Part shown: in pieces, positions 1 to 5,194 of the stretch | Layout of the letters: each line of letters begins with the position of its first letter | Position numbering within the stretch: the first letter of the stretch is position 1 | Origin: Romboutsia sp. 13368 | GTDB lineage: Bacteria > Bacillota > Clostridia > Peptostreptococcales > Peptostreptococcaceae | DNA: 5,194 nucleotides | Assembly (NCBI RefSeq): GCF_018336475.1 | Contig: NZ_CP048741.1 | Span: 38,723 to 43,916, forward strand | Direction: 5' to 3' | Notes under the pieces: model-generated | What the model saw: the letters and a program-made list of their open reading frames with translations, nothing else | What the model was told of the DNA's origin: nothing | Database searches by the model: none | Made by a program: the position numbers and the translations under genes

Positions 1-12
1 CAAGTTCAATAA
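1..12 (+). CDS. Possible 3' end of an upstream gene (last codons only)
   Basis: Reading frame 1 gives Gln-Val-Gln followed by a TAA stop at 10-12, and an intrinsic terminator begins two bases later. That is the expected arrangement for the end of a gene. By synteny with Bacillus and clostridia the gene would be spoVT, but three residues cannot show this. The other two frames stay open across the terminator, which makes them less likely. Confidence 0.35.
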   Translation, partial: QVQ

Positions 13-14
13 TG

Positions 15-44
15 AAAAAACCCTTAATAGGGTTTTTTTATTTT
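15..44 (+). terminator. Intrinsic terminator of the upstream gene
   Basis: A 10-bp perfect stem pairs 15-24 (six A then CCCT) with 29-38 (AGGG then six T) around the four-base loop TAAT. A T-rich tail runs on to position 44. The stem is A-U rich apart from its CCC/GGG core. It separates the upstream gene from spoVB, so spoVB probably has its own promoter in 45-139. The A-tract/T-tract symmetry means it could also work on the other strand. Confidence 0.85.
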
Positions 45-86
45 ACAATAAACTTAATTTTAATATTTAGTAATTTTGGTAATATG

Positions 87-116
87 TTGAATGTACAATT
101 GAATATATGATATATT
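87..116 (+). promoter_or_regulatory. Weak candidate promoter for spoVB
   Basis: TTGAAT at 87-92 and TATATT at 111-116, 18 bases apart, resemble a vegetative (sigma-A) promoter and lie between the upstream terminator and the spoVB ribosome binding site. In B. subtilis spoVB is transcribed in the mother cell by sigma-E. A sigma-E-like -10 can also be seen here (TGTACAAT at 92-99, against CATACAAT), but no good ATA-type -35 stands at the usual distance before it. The region is so A+T-rich that chance matches are expected, so I am unsure which sigma factor is used. Confidence 0.25.
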
Positions 117-151
117 AAAGTTTGTTATATAAATAATTTGGAGGGAAAGTT

Positions 152-1762
152 ATGAGTAGTGCTAAAACAAAAGATTCATTTTTAAAAGGAGCCTTTATAC
201 TTGGTATGGCGGGTATTTTAGTTAAAGTAATGGGTGCATTTTTCAGAATACCATTAGGTAACCTTATAGGTGCTGAAGGTATGGCTTATTATCAAGCTGC
301 ATATCCTGTGTATACTCTGTTTCTTACATTAGCTACAGCAGGTTTTCCAACTGCACTTGCTAAGTTAGTTTCAGAAAAAAATGCTATAGGAGATTACAAA
401 GGATCAAATAAAATATTTAAAGTATCTTACACTGTTTTATTTATGACAGGTTTAATCGCATTCTTAGTGTTCTTCTTTGGTGCAGATTACATAGTAAATT
501 TAATGGGTAACCCAGGAGCAAAAAATGCGATGTTAGCAATAGCACCAGCCCTTATATTTGTTCCACTTATGTCTTCATATAGAGGATACTTCCAGGGAAA
601 TCGAGATATGAATAAGATTGCTATATCTCAAATAGCAGAGCAATTCTTTAGAGTTATTTTAGGAATAGGGCTTGCATACTTCTTAATGCAACAGTCAGGT
701 CCAGAAATGGGAGCAGCAGGAGCTATTATGGGTGCCACTATAGGTGCAGTAGCTTCAATATTATATTTAATATTTGCGTATTTAAGAGGTAGCAAACAAC
801 GTAAAATTAATATCAAAAACAGTCAACATTTTAAAGATGAAAGTGTTATGACTATACTTAAAAAACTTTTAGTTGTTGCTATTCCTATAACAATAGGTGC
901 ATCTGTAATGCCATTAGTTAATATGATAGATAACGTAATAGTTATAAATAGACTTATGGTTGCACAATTTACACATACTCAAGCATTAGAGATGTTTGGT
1001 CAGCTAACAGGTATGGCAATGTCTATAATAAACTTACCATCTGTTATAACAGTAGCTATGAGTATGAGTTTAGTTCCAGCAATATCTGAATCTTTTGCTT
1101 TAGGTAATAAAGGAAAAGCTAGAAAAGACACAAAGAGTGCTGTAAAGGTAACATTACTTATAGTATTACCAGCTGCATTTGGTATGGCATCTCTTGCAAC
1201 ACCTATAATGCAATTATTATATCCAAATGAACCAACAACAGTAGGAACAATATTATTATTCCTTACTCCATGTGTAGTGTTCTTAGGATTAATACAAACA
1301 ATGAACGGTATACTTCAAGGTATGGGAAAACCTATGATACCAGTTATAGCGTTAGTTGTAGGTATGTTATTTAAGATAGTTATAAGTTATACTTTAACAG
1401 CAATTCCATCAATAAATGTATTAGGTTCAGCTATAGGTACAGTATCAGCATATCTTATAGCGGTTTTAATAGAATTAGTTTGCATAAAGAAAGCTATGGG
1501 AGTAAAATTCCCAATAAAAGAATTTGTTATAAAACCATTAATAACGGTTATAACTATGTTTATAGCAGTTAAATTAAGCTATGGATTTATAGCAGGACTA
1601 GTTGGTGGAAAACTAGCAACATTAATAGCTATAGTAATAGGTGGAGTTGTATACGGAGTAGTTTTAGTTGGTATAGGTGGAATTAAAAAAGAAGAATTAC
1701 TTACTATGCCAAAGGGGGATAAATTATATAAAATTCTTAGAAAATTAAACCTTATGAGATAA
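152..1762 (+). CDS. spoVB: Stage V sporulation protein B (MurJ/MATE-like flippase)
   Basis: This 536-residue polytopic membrane protein belongs to the MOP flippase superfamily (polysaccharide transporter/MurJ-like branch). In Bacillus, SpoVB is needed for spore cortex synthesis and is thought to flip a lipid-linked peptidoglycan precursor across the outer forespore membrane; the exact substrate is inferred. Hydrophobic segments fill nearly the whole chain, consistent with the family's ~14 helices. Family-typical stretches are RIPLGNLIGAEGMAYYQAAY at 32-51, YRGYFQGN at 143-150 and a repeat-like QTMNGILQGMGKP at 382-394. A basic tail (511-536) is probably cytoplasmic. Length is close to B. subtilis SpoVB (~518). 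The ATG start is supported by GGAGGG at 140-145, six bases upstream. No frameshift is seen. The gene lies between a terminator and mazG, as in the yabM-yabN cluster. Other MOP-family flippases are the main alternative, but the neighbours favour SpoVB. Confidence 0.93.
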   Translation: MSSAKTKDSFLKGAFILGMAGILVKVMGAFFRIPLGNLIGAEGMAYYQAAYPVYTLFLTLATAGFPTALAKLVSEKNAIGDYKGSNKIFKVSYTVLFMTGLIAFLVFFFGADYIVNLMGNPGAKNAMLAIAPALIFVPLMSSYRGYFQGNRDMNKIAISQIAEQFFRVILGIGLAYFLMQQSGPEMGAAGAIMGATIGAVASILYLIFAYLRGSKQRKINIKNSQHFKDESVMTILKKLLVVAIPITIGASVMPLVNMIDNVIVINRLMVAQFTHTQALEMFGQLTGMAMSIINLPSVITVAMSMSLVPAISESFALGNKGKARKDTKSAVKVTLLIVLPAAFGMASLATPIMQLLYPNEPTTVGTILLFLTPCVVFLGLIQTMNGILQGMGKPMIPVIALVVGMLFKIVISYTLTAIPSINVLGSAIGTVSAYLIAVLIELVCIKKAMGVKFPIKEFVIKPLITVITMFIAVKLSYGFIAGLVGGKLATLIAIVIGGVVYGVVLVGIGGIKKEELLTMPKGDKLYKILRKLNLMR

Positions 1763-1867
1763 TAAATAGAATATATATACAAATAAAGGAAATACTTATA
1801 AATAGTAAATTGTAAAAATAGATGTTATGAAAAATTTTAATAATAAATACAAAAGAGGAGTGAGAAT

Positions 1868-3319
1868 ATGTCTAAGATAAGTATTGTAGGTCTTGGTCCA
1901 GGAGAATATTCTCTAATAAGCCAAGGTGCATTAGATGCTCTACATTCGAATAATAGAATATATTTAAGAACAGAAAAACACCCAATTGTAAATAAGCTTA
2001 AAGAAACAATAGAATACACTTCTCTAGATTGTTTTTATGATAGTGAAGAAAATTTTGAAGATGTATACTATAAAATTTCTAAACATATCATAGATTTAGC
2101 TAAAGAAGGCGATTTAGTTTATGCAGTTCCAGGTCATCCAAGAGTTGCAGAAAAGACAGTTGGTATAATAGAATCTATGGCTAAAGAAAATAATATAGAA
2201 GTTGAAACTATAGCTTCTATGAGTTTTGTAGATGCTATGTTTAACTATTTAGCAGTAGACCCAGCTGACGGATTTAAATTAATAGATGCATTTGAAATAG
2301 AAAATTCATATATAGATACTAATACAAGTATGATTATAACTCAAATATATGATCATTTTATAGCATCAAATATTAAGCTAAAGCTTATGGAATATTATGA
2401 CTATGATCAAGAAGTATGTATAGTAAATGGTGCAGGTGTTAAGAATTTAGAGAGTAAGAAATATGTACCTCTACATGAACTTGATAGAAGTGAAAATCTA
2501 TTTAACTATTTAACTAGTTTATATATACCGAAAAGTTCTAAAAAGATGTATAATACAGTGAATGACTTAGAAATTATAATGAGTACTTTAAGAGGAAAAA
2601 ATGGATGTGATTGGGATAAAAAACAAACACATAAATCTTTAAAGAAATATATAATAGAAGAGTCATATGAGCTTTGTCAAGCTATAGATAATGATGATAT
2701 AGATGAAATAATAGAAGAGCTTGGTGATATACTTTTACAAGTTGTATTCCATAGTCAAATAGGTAAAGAAGAAGGATATTTTGACCTAAAAGAAGTAGTA
2801 AATGGAATTTGTACAAAACTTATACATAGACATCCACATGTTTTTAATGATATAGATTTAAATATGGAAGAATTTGAAAAGACATGGGAAGAACTAAAAA
2901 GAGATGAAAAAGGTGAAACTAGCATAACTGCTGGTCTAAAGAGAATACCAAGTCATTTACCAGCGCTTATAAAAGCCGAAAAAATTCAACATAAAGCAGC
3001 ACTTATAGGATTTGATTGGGATGATATAAATGACGTATTTGAAAAAATTAAGGAAGAATATAAAGAATTACTTGACGAATGTAAACAAGGAAATATAAAA
3101 TACATAAAGGAAGAACTAGGGGATTTATTATTCTCAATAGTAAATTTAGCTAGATTTTTACATATAGATTCAGAGGAGGCATTAAATCTTACAAACCAAA
3201 AATTCATAAATAGATTTGAATTTATGGAAGAAAGTGCATCTAAAGTACATAAAAAATTAGCAGATTTAACGCTTGAACAAATGGAAGAACTTTGGCAAAA
3301 ATCTAAAGCAAACAATTAA
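1868..3319 (+). CDS. mazG: Tetrapyrrole methylase-like / MazG NTP pyrophosphohydrolase fusion (YabN)
   Basis: This 483-residue cytoplasmic protein has the YabN architecture. The N-terminal ~220 residues form a SAM-dependent tetrapyrrole-methylase-like domain, with GLGPG at 8-12 and AVPGHPRVAE at 86-95; its substrate is unknown in this family. Two MazG repeats follow. The first opens with LRGKNGCDWD at 241-250 and has metal-binding EExxE at 264-268 and EELGD at 283-287. The second has GFDWDD at 381-386, EExxE at 396-400 and EELGD at 415-419. MazG hydrolyses NTPs to NMP and pyrophosphate, removing damaged or excess nucleotides. Both Mg-binding acidic sets look intact. Length matches B. subtilis YabN (~489). 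The ATG is preceded by GAGGAGTG at 1855-1862. It follows spoVB by 105 bases with no hairpin terminator visible between them, so read-through from spoVB is possible. Confidence 0.95.
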   Translation: MSKISIVGLGPGEYSLISQGALDALHSNNRIYLRTEKHPIVNKLKETIEYTSLDCFYDSEENFEDVYYKISKHIIDLAKEGDLVYAVPGHPRVAEKTVGIIESMAKENNIEVETIASMSFVDAMFNYLAVDPADGFKLIDAFEIENSYIDTNTSMIITQIYDHFIASNIKLKLMEYYDYDQEVCIVNGAGVKNLESKKYVPLHELDRSENLFNYLTSLYIPKSSKKMYNTVNDLEIIMSTLRGKNGCDWDKKQTHKSLKKYIIEESYELCQAIDNDDIDEIIEELGDILLQVVFHSQIGKEEGYFDLKEVVNGICTKLIHRHPHVFNDIDLNMEEFEKTWEELKRDEKGETSITAGLKRIPSHLPALIKAEKIQHKAALIGFDWDDINDVFEKIKEEYKELLDECKQGNIKYIKEELGDLLFSIVNLARFLHIDSEEALNLTNQKFINRFEFMEESASKVHKKLADLTLEQMEELWQKSKANN

Positions 3320-3332
3320 AATAAAAGAAAAA

Positions 3333-3363
3333 ATGTCAAAAATCTATAATTTATAGTTATAAA
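3333..3363 (+). promoter_or_regulatory. Weak candidate promoter for hup
   Basis: HU is usually abundant and would be expected to have its own promoter. ATGTCA at 3333-3338 (four of six matches to TTGACA) and TATAAA at 3358-3363 stand 19 bases apart, slightly long for sigma-A. A perfect TATAAT is at 3345-3350, but it lacks a convincing -35. Both -10 candidates touch the inverted repeat in this gap. The 86-base space before the GTG start fits a promoter region, but the precise elements are uncertain. Confidence 0.3.
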
Positions 3364-3372
3364 ATTATAGTT
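3344..3372 (+). repeat. Inverted and direct repeats upstream of hup
   Basis: A perfect 9-bp inverted repeat joins CTATAATTT (3344-3352) and AAATTATAG (3362-3370) across a 9-base spacer. Its left arm starts a smaller near-palindrome, CTATAA-T-TTATAG (3344-3356). The octamer TTATAGTT occurs twice, at 3351-3358 and 3365-3372, 14 bases apart. No T-tract follows, so it does not look like a terminator. It could be an operator overlapping the hup promoter, a leader hairpin, or a product of extreme A+T content. The repeats are directly visible; any function is inference. Confidence 0.5.
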
Positions 3373-3405
3373 CTATATTATAAATATTTTAGGAGGTTAA
3401 CCGTC

Positions 3406-3684
3406 GTGAATAAAGCAGAATTAGTATCAAAGATGGCAGAAAAAAGTGAATTAACTAAGAAGGAAGCAGAGGCTGCATTAAATGCATTCATGAAATCTGT
3501 TGAAGAAGCATTAGTAGCAGGAGATAAAGTTCAATTAGTTGGATTTGGAACATTCGAAACTAGAGAAAGAGCTGCTAGACAAGGAAGAAACCCTAGAAAT
3601 CCTGAAGAAGTTATAGAAATACCAGCTTCTAAAGCTCCAGTATTCAAAGCTGGAAAAGGGTTAAAAGATATAATAAACGGATAA
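3406..3684 (+). CDS. hup: HU family nucleoid DNA-binding protein
   Basis: This 92-residue protein is a standard-length HU, a dimer that bends and compacts DNA with little sequence preference. The N-terminal helix-turn-helix dimerisation region (1-40) leads into the signature GFGTFETRERAARQGRNPRN at 46-65. That stretch holds the beta-arm with RNP at 61-63, whose proline intercalates between base pairs in known HU structures. The conserved PVFKAGKGLK (78-87) closes the fold. Translation starts at GTG, supported by a perfect AGGAGG at 3391-3396 nine bases upstream; no in-frame ATG fits better. Spore formers may use HU in both growth and sporulation. The gene sits between yabN and yabO, a place where B. 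subtilis has no HU gene (its hbs lies elsewhere). IHF is unlikely given the sequence and the Gram-positive setting. Confidence 0.97.
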   Translation: MNKAELVSKMAEKSELTKKEAEAALNAFMKSVEEALVAGDKVQLVGFGTFETRERAARQGRNPRNPEEVIEIPASKAPVFKAGKGLKDIING

Positions 3685-3695
3685 TTATAATGATT

Positions 3696-3724
3696 AAGTG
3701 TGGGGATATGTACCACACTTTTTC
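3696..3724 (+). terminator. Intrinsic terminator between hup and rqcP
   Basis: The 8-bp perfect stem AAGTGTGG (3696-3703) / CCACACTT (3713-3720) encloses a nine-base loop. The GTGTGG/CCACAC core is followed by five T, then C. It begins 12 bases after the hup stop codon. The short U-tract suggests partial rather than complete termination, which would give high hup transcript and lower read-through into rqcP. Only seven bases separate its end from the rqcP ribosome binding site. Confidence 0.8.
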
Positions 3725-3745
3725 TGTATAGAAGGAGGAGTATAC

Positions 3746-3988
3746 ATGAGATTAGATAAGTTTTTAAAGGTATCGAGAATAATAAAAAGAAGAACAGTTG
3801 CGAAAGAGGCTTGTGATAAGGGGATAGTTACTATAAACGGAAAAGTAGCAAAATCTTCATCGGAAGTTAATATTGGAGATTTACTAGAGATCCAATTTGG
3901 AGAGAAAAAGATGAAGTTCAAAATAAATGAAATAAGAGAGCATGTTTTAAAAAATGATGCAAAAGAAATGTATGAGATAGTAGAATAA
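3746..3988 (+). CDS. rqcP: S4-domain ribosome-associated quality control protein RqcP (YabO)
   Basis: This 80-residue protein is essentially one S4 RNA-binding domain: MRLDKFLKVSRIIKRRTVAK at 1-20, then the S4 turn GIVTINGKVAK at 26-36 and GDLLEIQFG at 44-52. In B. subtilis, RqcP (YabO, 86 residues) binds stalled 50S-peptidyl-tRNA complexes and helps RqcH add C-terminal alanine tails. Related HslR/Hsp15 proteins bind similar particles; position between hup and yabP favours RqcP. The start is ATG 3746, with a strong AAGGAGGAG at 3732-3740 five bases upstream. A longer frame from GTG 3698 adds 16 residues, but it would start inside the terminator stem, lacks a ribosome binding site, and spoils the conserved MRLDKFLK N-terminus. 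No room for a promoter exists between terminator and gene, so expression probably depends on read-through or a promoter inside hup. Confidence 0.93.
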   Translation: MRLDKFLKVSRIIKRRTVAKEACDKGIVTINGKVAKSSSEVNIGDLLEIQFGEKKMKFKINEIREHVLKNDAKEMYEIVE

Positions 3989-4037
3989 ATTTAACACCCC
4001 TTAAGTATATTTATATTAGTATGAAAATATTTTTGCT

Positions 4038-4043
4038 GGGGGG
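4038..4043 (+). promoter_or_regulatory. Unusual all-G ribosome binding site of yabP
   Basis: Six consecutive G stand five bases before the yabP ATG, in place of AGGAGG. They could still pair with the CCUCCU of 16S rRNA, using two G-U wobbles. A CCCC at 3997-4000, about 37 bases upstream, could pair with part of this run and hide it. The sequence is visible; the consequence for translation is inference. Confidence 0.6.
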
Positions 4044-4048
4044 ATAAT

Positions 4049-4303
4049 ATGGAACATAGCATAACGTTAAAAGATAGAGCTAGCTTGACTATTTCAGGTA
4101 TAGAACATATCTATTCTTTTAATGATAAAAAAGTAGAGCTTAGAACATCTGCTGGTGAAATGGTAATAGAGGGTGAAAATCTAGATATGGGAAAGCTAAG
4201 CATAGATGAAAGTGTTATAAGCATAGAAGGTACCATAAATTCTATAGTATATTCTAAGGAAAGAAAGCCACAAGAGAGTTTTATAAAAAGGATATTTAAA
4301 TAA
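4049..4303 (+). CDS. yabP: Sporulation protein YabP
   Basis: This 84-residue protein belongs to the YabP/YqfC family of small sporulation proteins. It has no transmembrane segment and alternates short beta-type strands: HSITLKDRASLTISGIEHI at 3-21, then VELRTSAGEMVIEG at 29-42, LSIDESVISIEGTI at 50-63 and a basic end (70-84). YabP in B. subtilis is made in the mother cell under sigma-E and is reported to be needed for normal sporulation; its molecular role is not established. The ATG follows a six-G ribosome binding site at 4038-4043. The 60-base gap after rqcP contains no clear terminator or convincing sigma-E promoter. The paralogous family member YqfC is an alternative by sequence alone, but the immediately following yabQ and divIC fix the identity as YabP. 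Confidence 0.92.
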   Translation: MEHSITLKDRASLTISGIEHIYSFNDKKVELRTSAGEMVIEGENLDMGKLSIDESVISIEGTINSIVYSKERKPQESFIKRIFK

Positions 4304-4801
4304 ATGATTCCGTTCACAGAAGATGTAAGCTCATTTTATGCCACTATATATGGTGGCTTAATTATAGGTTTATTGTTTGATATAAATAGGAGCTTAAAAT
4401 CTAATTTTAAAATATTAAAGTATTTCTCTATAGTTTTCAGTATAATATTTTGGGCTCTATCTACTATAATTATATTTATAACAATAAATGCTATAGAATC
4501 TTTTGATTTAAGATATTATCATTTTGTGGCTTTATTTATAGGTTTTATACTGTACTACAATACAATAAGTAAATTTATTTTAAAGATACTTAATACAATA
4601 ATTGGAACTATAGTATTTTTAATAAAGAAAACTGCAACTTACATAGCACTTATTTCTGAGAGTTTTTATTATATGTTTGTTTACATACTGCACTTTATTC
4701 TAGATGTTCTATTTTTTATACCTAATTTATTTTCATTTACCAAGAAGGTTATAAAAAGAAAAAATAGAATTAAATTAAAGGTTAAGAAAAATCATAGGTA
4801 A
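4304..4801 (+). CDS. yabQ: Spore cortex biosynthesis membrane protein YabQ
   Basis: This 165-residue protein is strongly hydrophobic, with likely membrane helices near 10-27, 38-63, 71-89, 93-107 and 113-145. A highly basic tail (147-165, rich in Lys and Arg) is probably cytoplasmic. YabQ in B. subtilis (~211 residues) is a sigma-E-dependent forespore membrane protein needed for cortex formation; its biochemical activity is unknown. The N-terminal pattern FYATIYGGLIIGLLFDINRS at 11-30 looks characteristic of the family. This copy is shorter than the Bacillus one. Its ATG directly abuts the yabP TAA with no intervening base, and only a weak AAAAGGA at 4286-4292 lies upstream, so translation is probably coupled to yabP termination. 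Sequence divergence in YabQ is high, so the call rests on topology, the N-terminal pattern and position between yabP and divIC. Confidence 0.87.
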   Translation: MIPFTEDVSSFYATIYGGLIIGLLFDINRSLKSNFKILKYFSIVFSIIFWALSTIIIFITINAIESFDLRYYHFVALFIGFILYYNTISKFILKILNTIIGTIVFLIKKTATYIALISESFYYMFVYILHFILDVLFFIPNLFSFTKKVIKRKNRIKLKVKKNHR

Positions 4802-4813
4802 GGTGTGGATTAT

Positions 4814-5110
4814 ATGAACATAAGAAAAAAATTTTCAGCTCAATTCATATTAGTATCACTTTTTATTATATTTGTTATTTATACAGTAATAAGTGGATTT
4901 GTATTTCAAATTACCAAATTAAATGAATATAAATCAGAAATTTCATCACTAAATGAACAAATAAGTACTACAAAAAAAGAAATAGAAAAATTGAAAAAAA
5001 TAGAAAATGGCAATACAGAAGAAGATTTAGAAACAATAGCTAGAAATCGTCTTAATATGGTTAAGCCTAATGAAATAATTTATATTGATATAGGGAAAGA
5101 AGGTAATTAA
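4814..5110 (+). CDS. divIC: Septum formation initiator DivIC (FtsB-like)
   Basis: This 98-residue bitopic membrane protein has a short basic N-terminus (NIRKK), one transmembrane helix near 10-31, an extracytoplasmic coiled coil near 34-64, and the conserved end segment DLETIARNRLNMVKPNEIIY at 71-90. That is the FtsB/DivIC layout. DivIC forms a complex with FtsL and DivIB at the division septum and helps activate septal peptidoglycan synthesis; in spore formers it also acts at the asymmetric septum. The chosen start is ATG 4814, with AAGGTG at 4800-4805 eight bases upstream, overlapping the yabQ stop. A GTG at 4805 would add three residues, but it is itself part of that binding site and so is unlikely to be the start. 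The gene follows yabQ by 12 bases. FtsL is the main alternative, but the C-terminal motif and synteny favour DivIC. Confidence 0.93.
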   Translation: MNIRKKFSAQFILVSLFIIFVIYTVISGFVFQITKLNEYKSEISSLNEQISTTKKEIEKLKKIENGNTEEDLETIARNRLNMVKPNEIIYIDIGKEGN

Positions 5111-5124
5111 TTTACCTTCTTTTT
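5096..5124 (+). terminator. Intrinsic terminator overlapping the end of divIC
   Basis: An 11-bp perfect stem pairs 5096-5106 (AAAGAAGGTAA) with 5112-5122 (TTACCTTCTTT) around the loop TTAAT at 5107-5111. The inner GAAGGTAA/TTACCTTC part is followed by five T. The left arm encodes the last four DivIC residues, and the stop codon at 5108-5110 lies in the loop. It ends the yabP-yabQ-divIC transcript. Confidence 0.85.
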
Positions 5125-5194
5125 AAAATATAATAAATTTTAAATAACATAGTATTATAAGTAATGATTAAAATATATAGTTAGAGAGATTAAT
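5125..5194. other. A+T-rich start of the next intergenic region
   Basis: No reading frame, hairpin or convincing promoter can be supported here. AGAGAG near 5184-5189 could be a weak ribosome binding site of a gene starting beyond the window, but there is too little sequence to decide. Confidence 0.3.

Noticed and set aside
12..110. 32-residue hydrophobic reading frame from ATG at 12
   Set aside because: It runs through the terminator stem, has no ribosome binding site, and its composition is what A+T-rich non-coding sequence gives.
1769..1798. Possible sigma-E promoter before mazG (GAATATA and AATACTTA)
   Set aside because: The -10 matches CATACAAT at only about half its positions and similar A+T-rich strings abound in the gap.
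1827..1880. 17-residue leader-like reading frame overlapping the mazG start
   Set aside because: No ribosome binding site precedes it and it is only Lys/Asn-rich A+T-biased codons; its overlap with the mazG start looks accidental.
2986..3315. 109-residue reading frame on the minus strand inside mazG
   Set aside because: It is antisense to the conserved second MazG repeat, is low-complexity Ser/Asn/Phe-rich, and resembles no family I know.
4005..4033. Possible sigma-E promoter before yabP (GTATATT and AATATTTT)
   Set aside because: The -10 match is poor, and the implied transcript would begin at about 4040, inside the yabP ribosome binding site.
4805..4813. GTG start for divIC at 4805
   Set aside because: This GTG is part of the AAGGTG binding site that serves ATG 4814, and no other binding site lies at a suitable distance before it.
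1..5194. CRISPR array, mobile element, tRNA, rRNA or phage signature
   Set aside because: No spaced direct repeats of the right length, transposase-like protein, target duplications or RNA gene signatures were seen; the gene order is an intact conserved chromosomal locus.

Overview
The window is very A+T-rich, all genes lie on the + strand, and it holds a conserved endospore-former locus: spoVB, mazG (yabN), hup, rqcP (yabO), yabP, yabQ and divIC. Apart from hup, the order matches the Bacillus subtilis yabM-yabN-yabO-yabP-yabQ-divIC cluster. The HU gene between yabN and yabO, the low G+C and the A/T-ending codons suggest an anaerobic spore-forming clostridium, possibly of the Peptostreptococcaceae (Clostridioides, Paraclostridium, Romboutsia and relatives). 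The family placement is inference; nothing in the window identifies a species.

Layout. Positions 1-44 carry what looks like the last codons of an upstream gene (spoVT by synteny, not provable here) and its intrinsic terminator. spoVB (152-1762) encodes a polytopic MurJ/MATE-like flippase. After a 105-base gap comes mazG/yabN (1868-3319), a fusion of a tetrapyrrole-methylase-like domain and two MazG pyrophosphohydrolase repeats. An 86-base A+T-rich gap with inverted and direct repeats leads to hup (3406-3684, GTG start). A hairpin terminator lies between hup and rqcP (3746-3988), which encodes a small S4-domain protein of ribosome-associated quality control. yabP (4049-4303) and yabQ (4304-4801) abut with no gap, and divIC (4814-5110) follows 12 bases later. 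A terminator that contains the divIC stop codon in its loop closes the unit. The last ~70 bases hold no recognisable gene.

Functional picture. SpoVB, YabP and YabQ belong to spore envelope and cortex formation. DivIC is a septal cell-division protein. RqcP rescues stalled large ribosomal subunits, MazG clears non-canonical or surplus NTPs, and HU compacts the chromosome. Housekeeping and sporulation genes therefore share one strand and probably overlapping transcripts, broken by partial terminators.

Two gene starts should be placed by ribosome binding site rather than by longest reading frame: rqcP at ATG 3746 (not GTG 3698) and divIC at ATG 4814 (not GTG 4805). I found no undescribed system. 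The most interesting signals are regulatory: the hup-rqcP terminator with no room for a promoter behind it, the divIC stop codon inside a terminator loop, and the repeats before hup.
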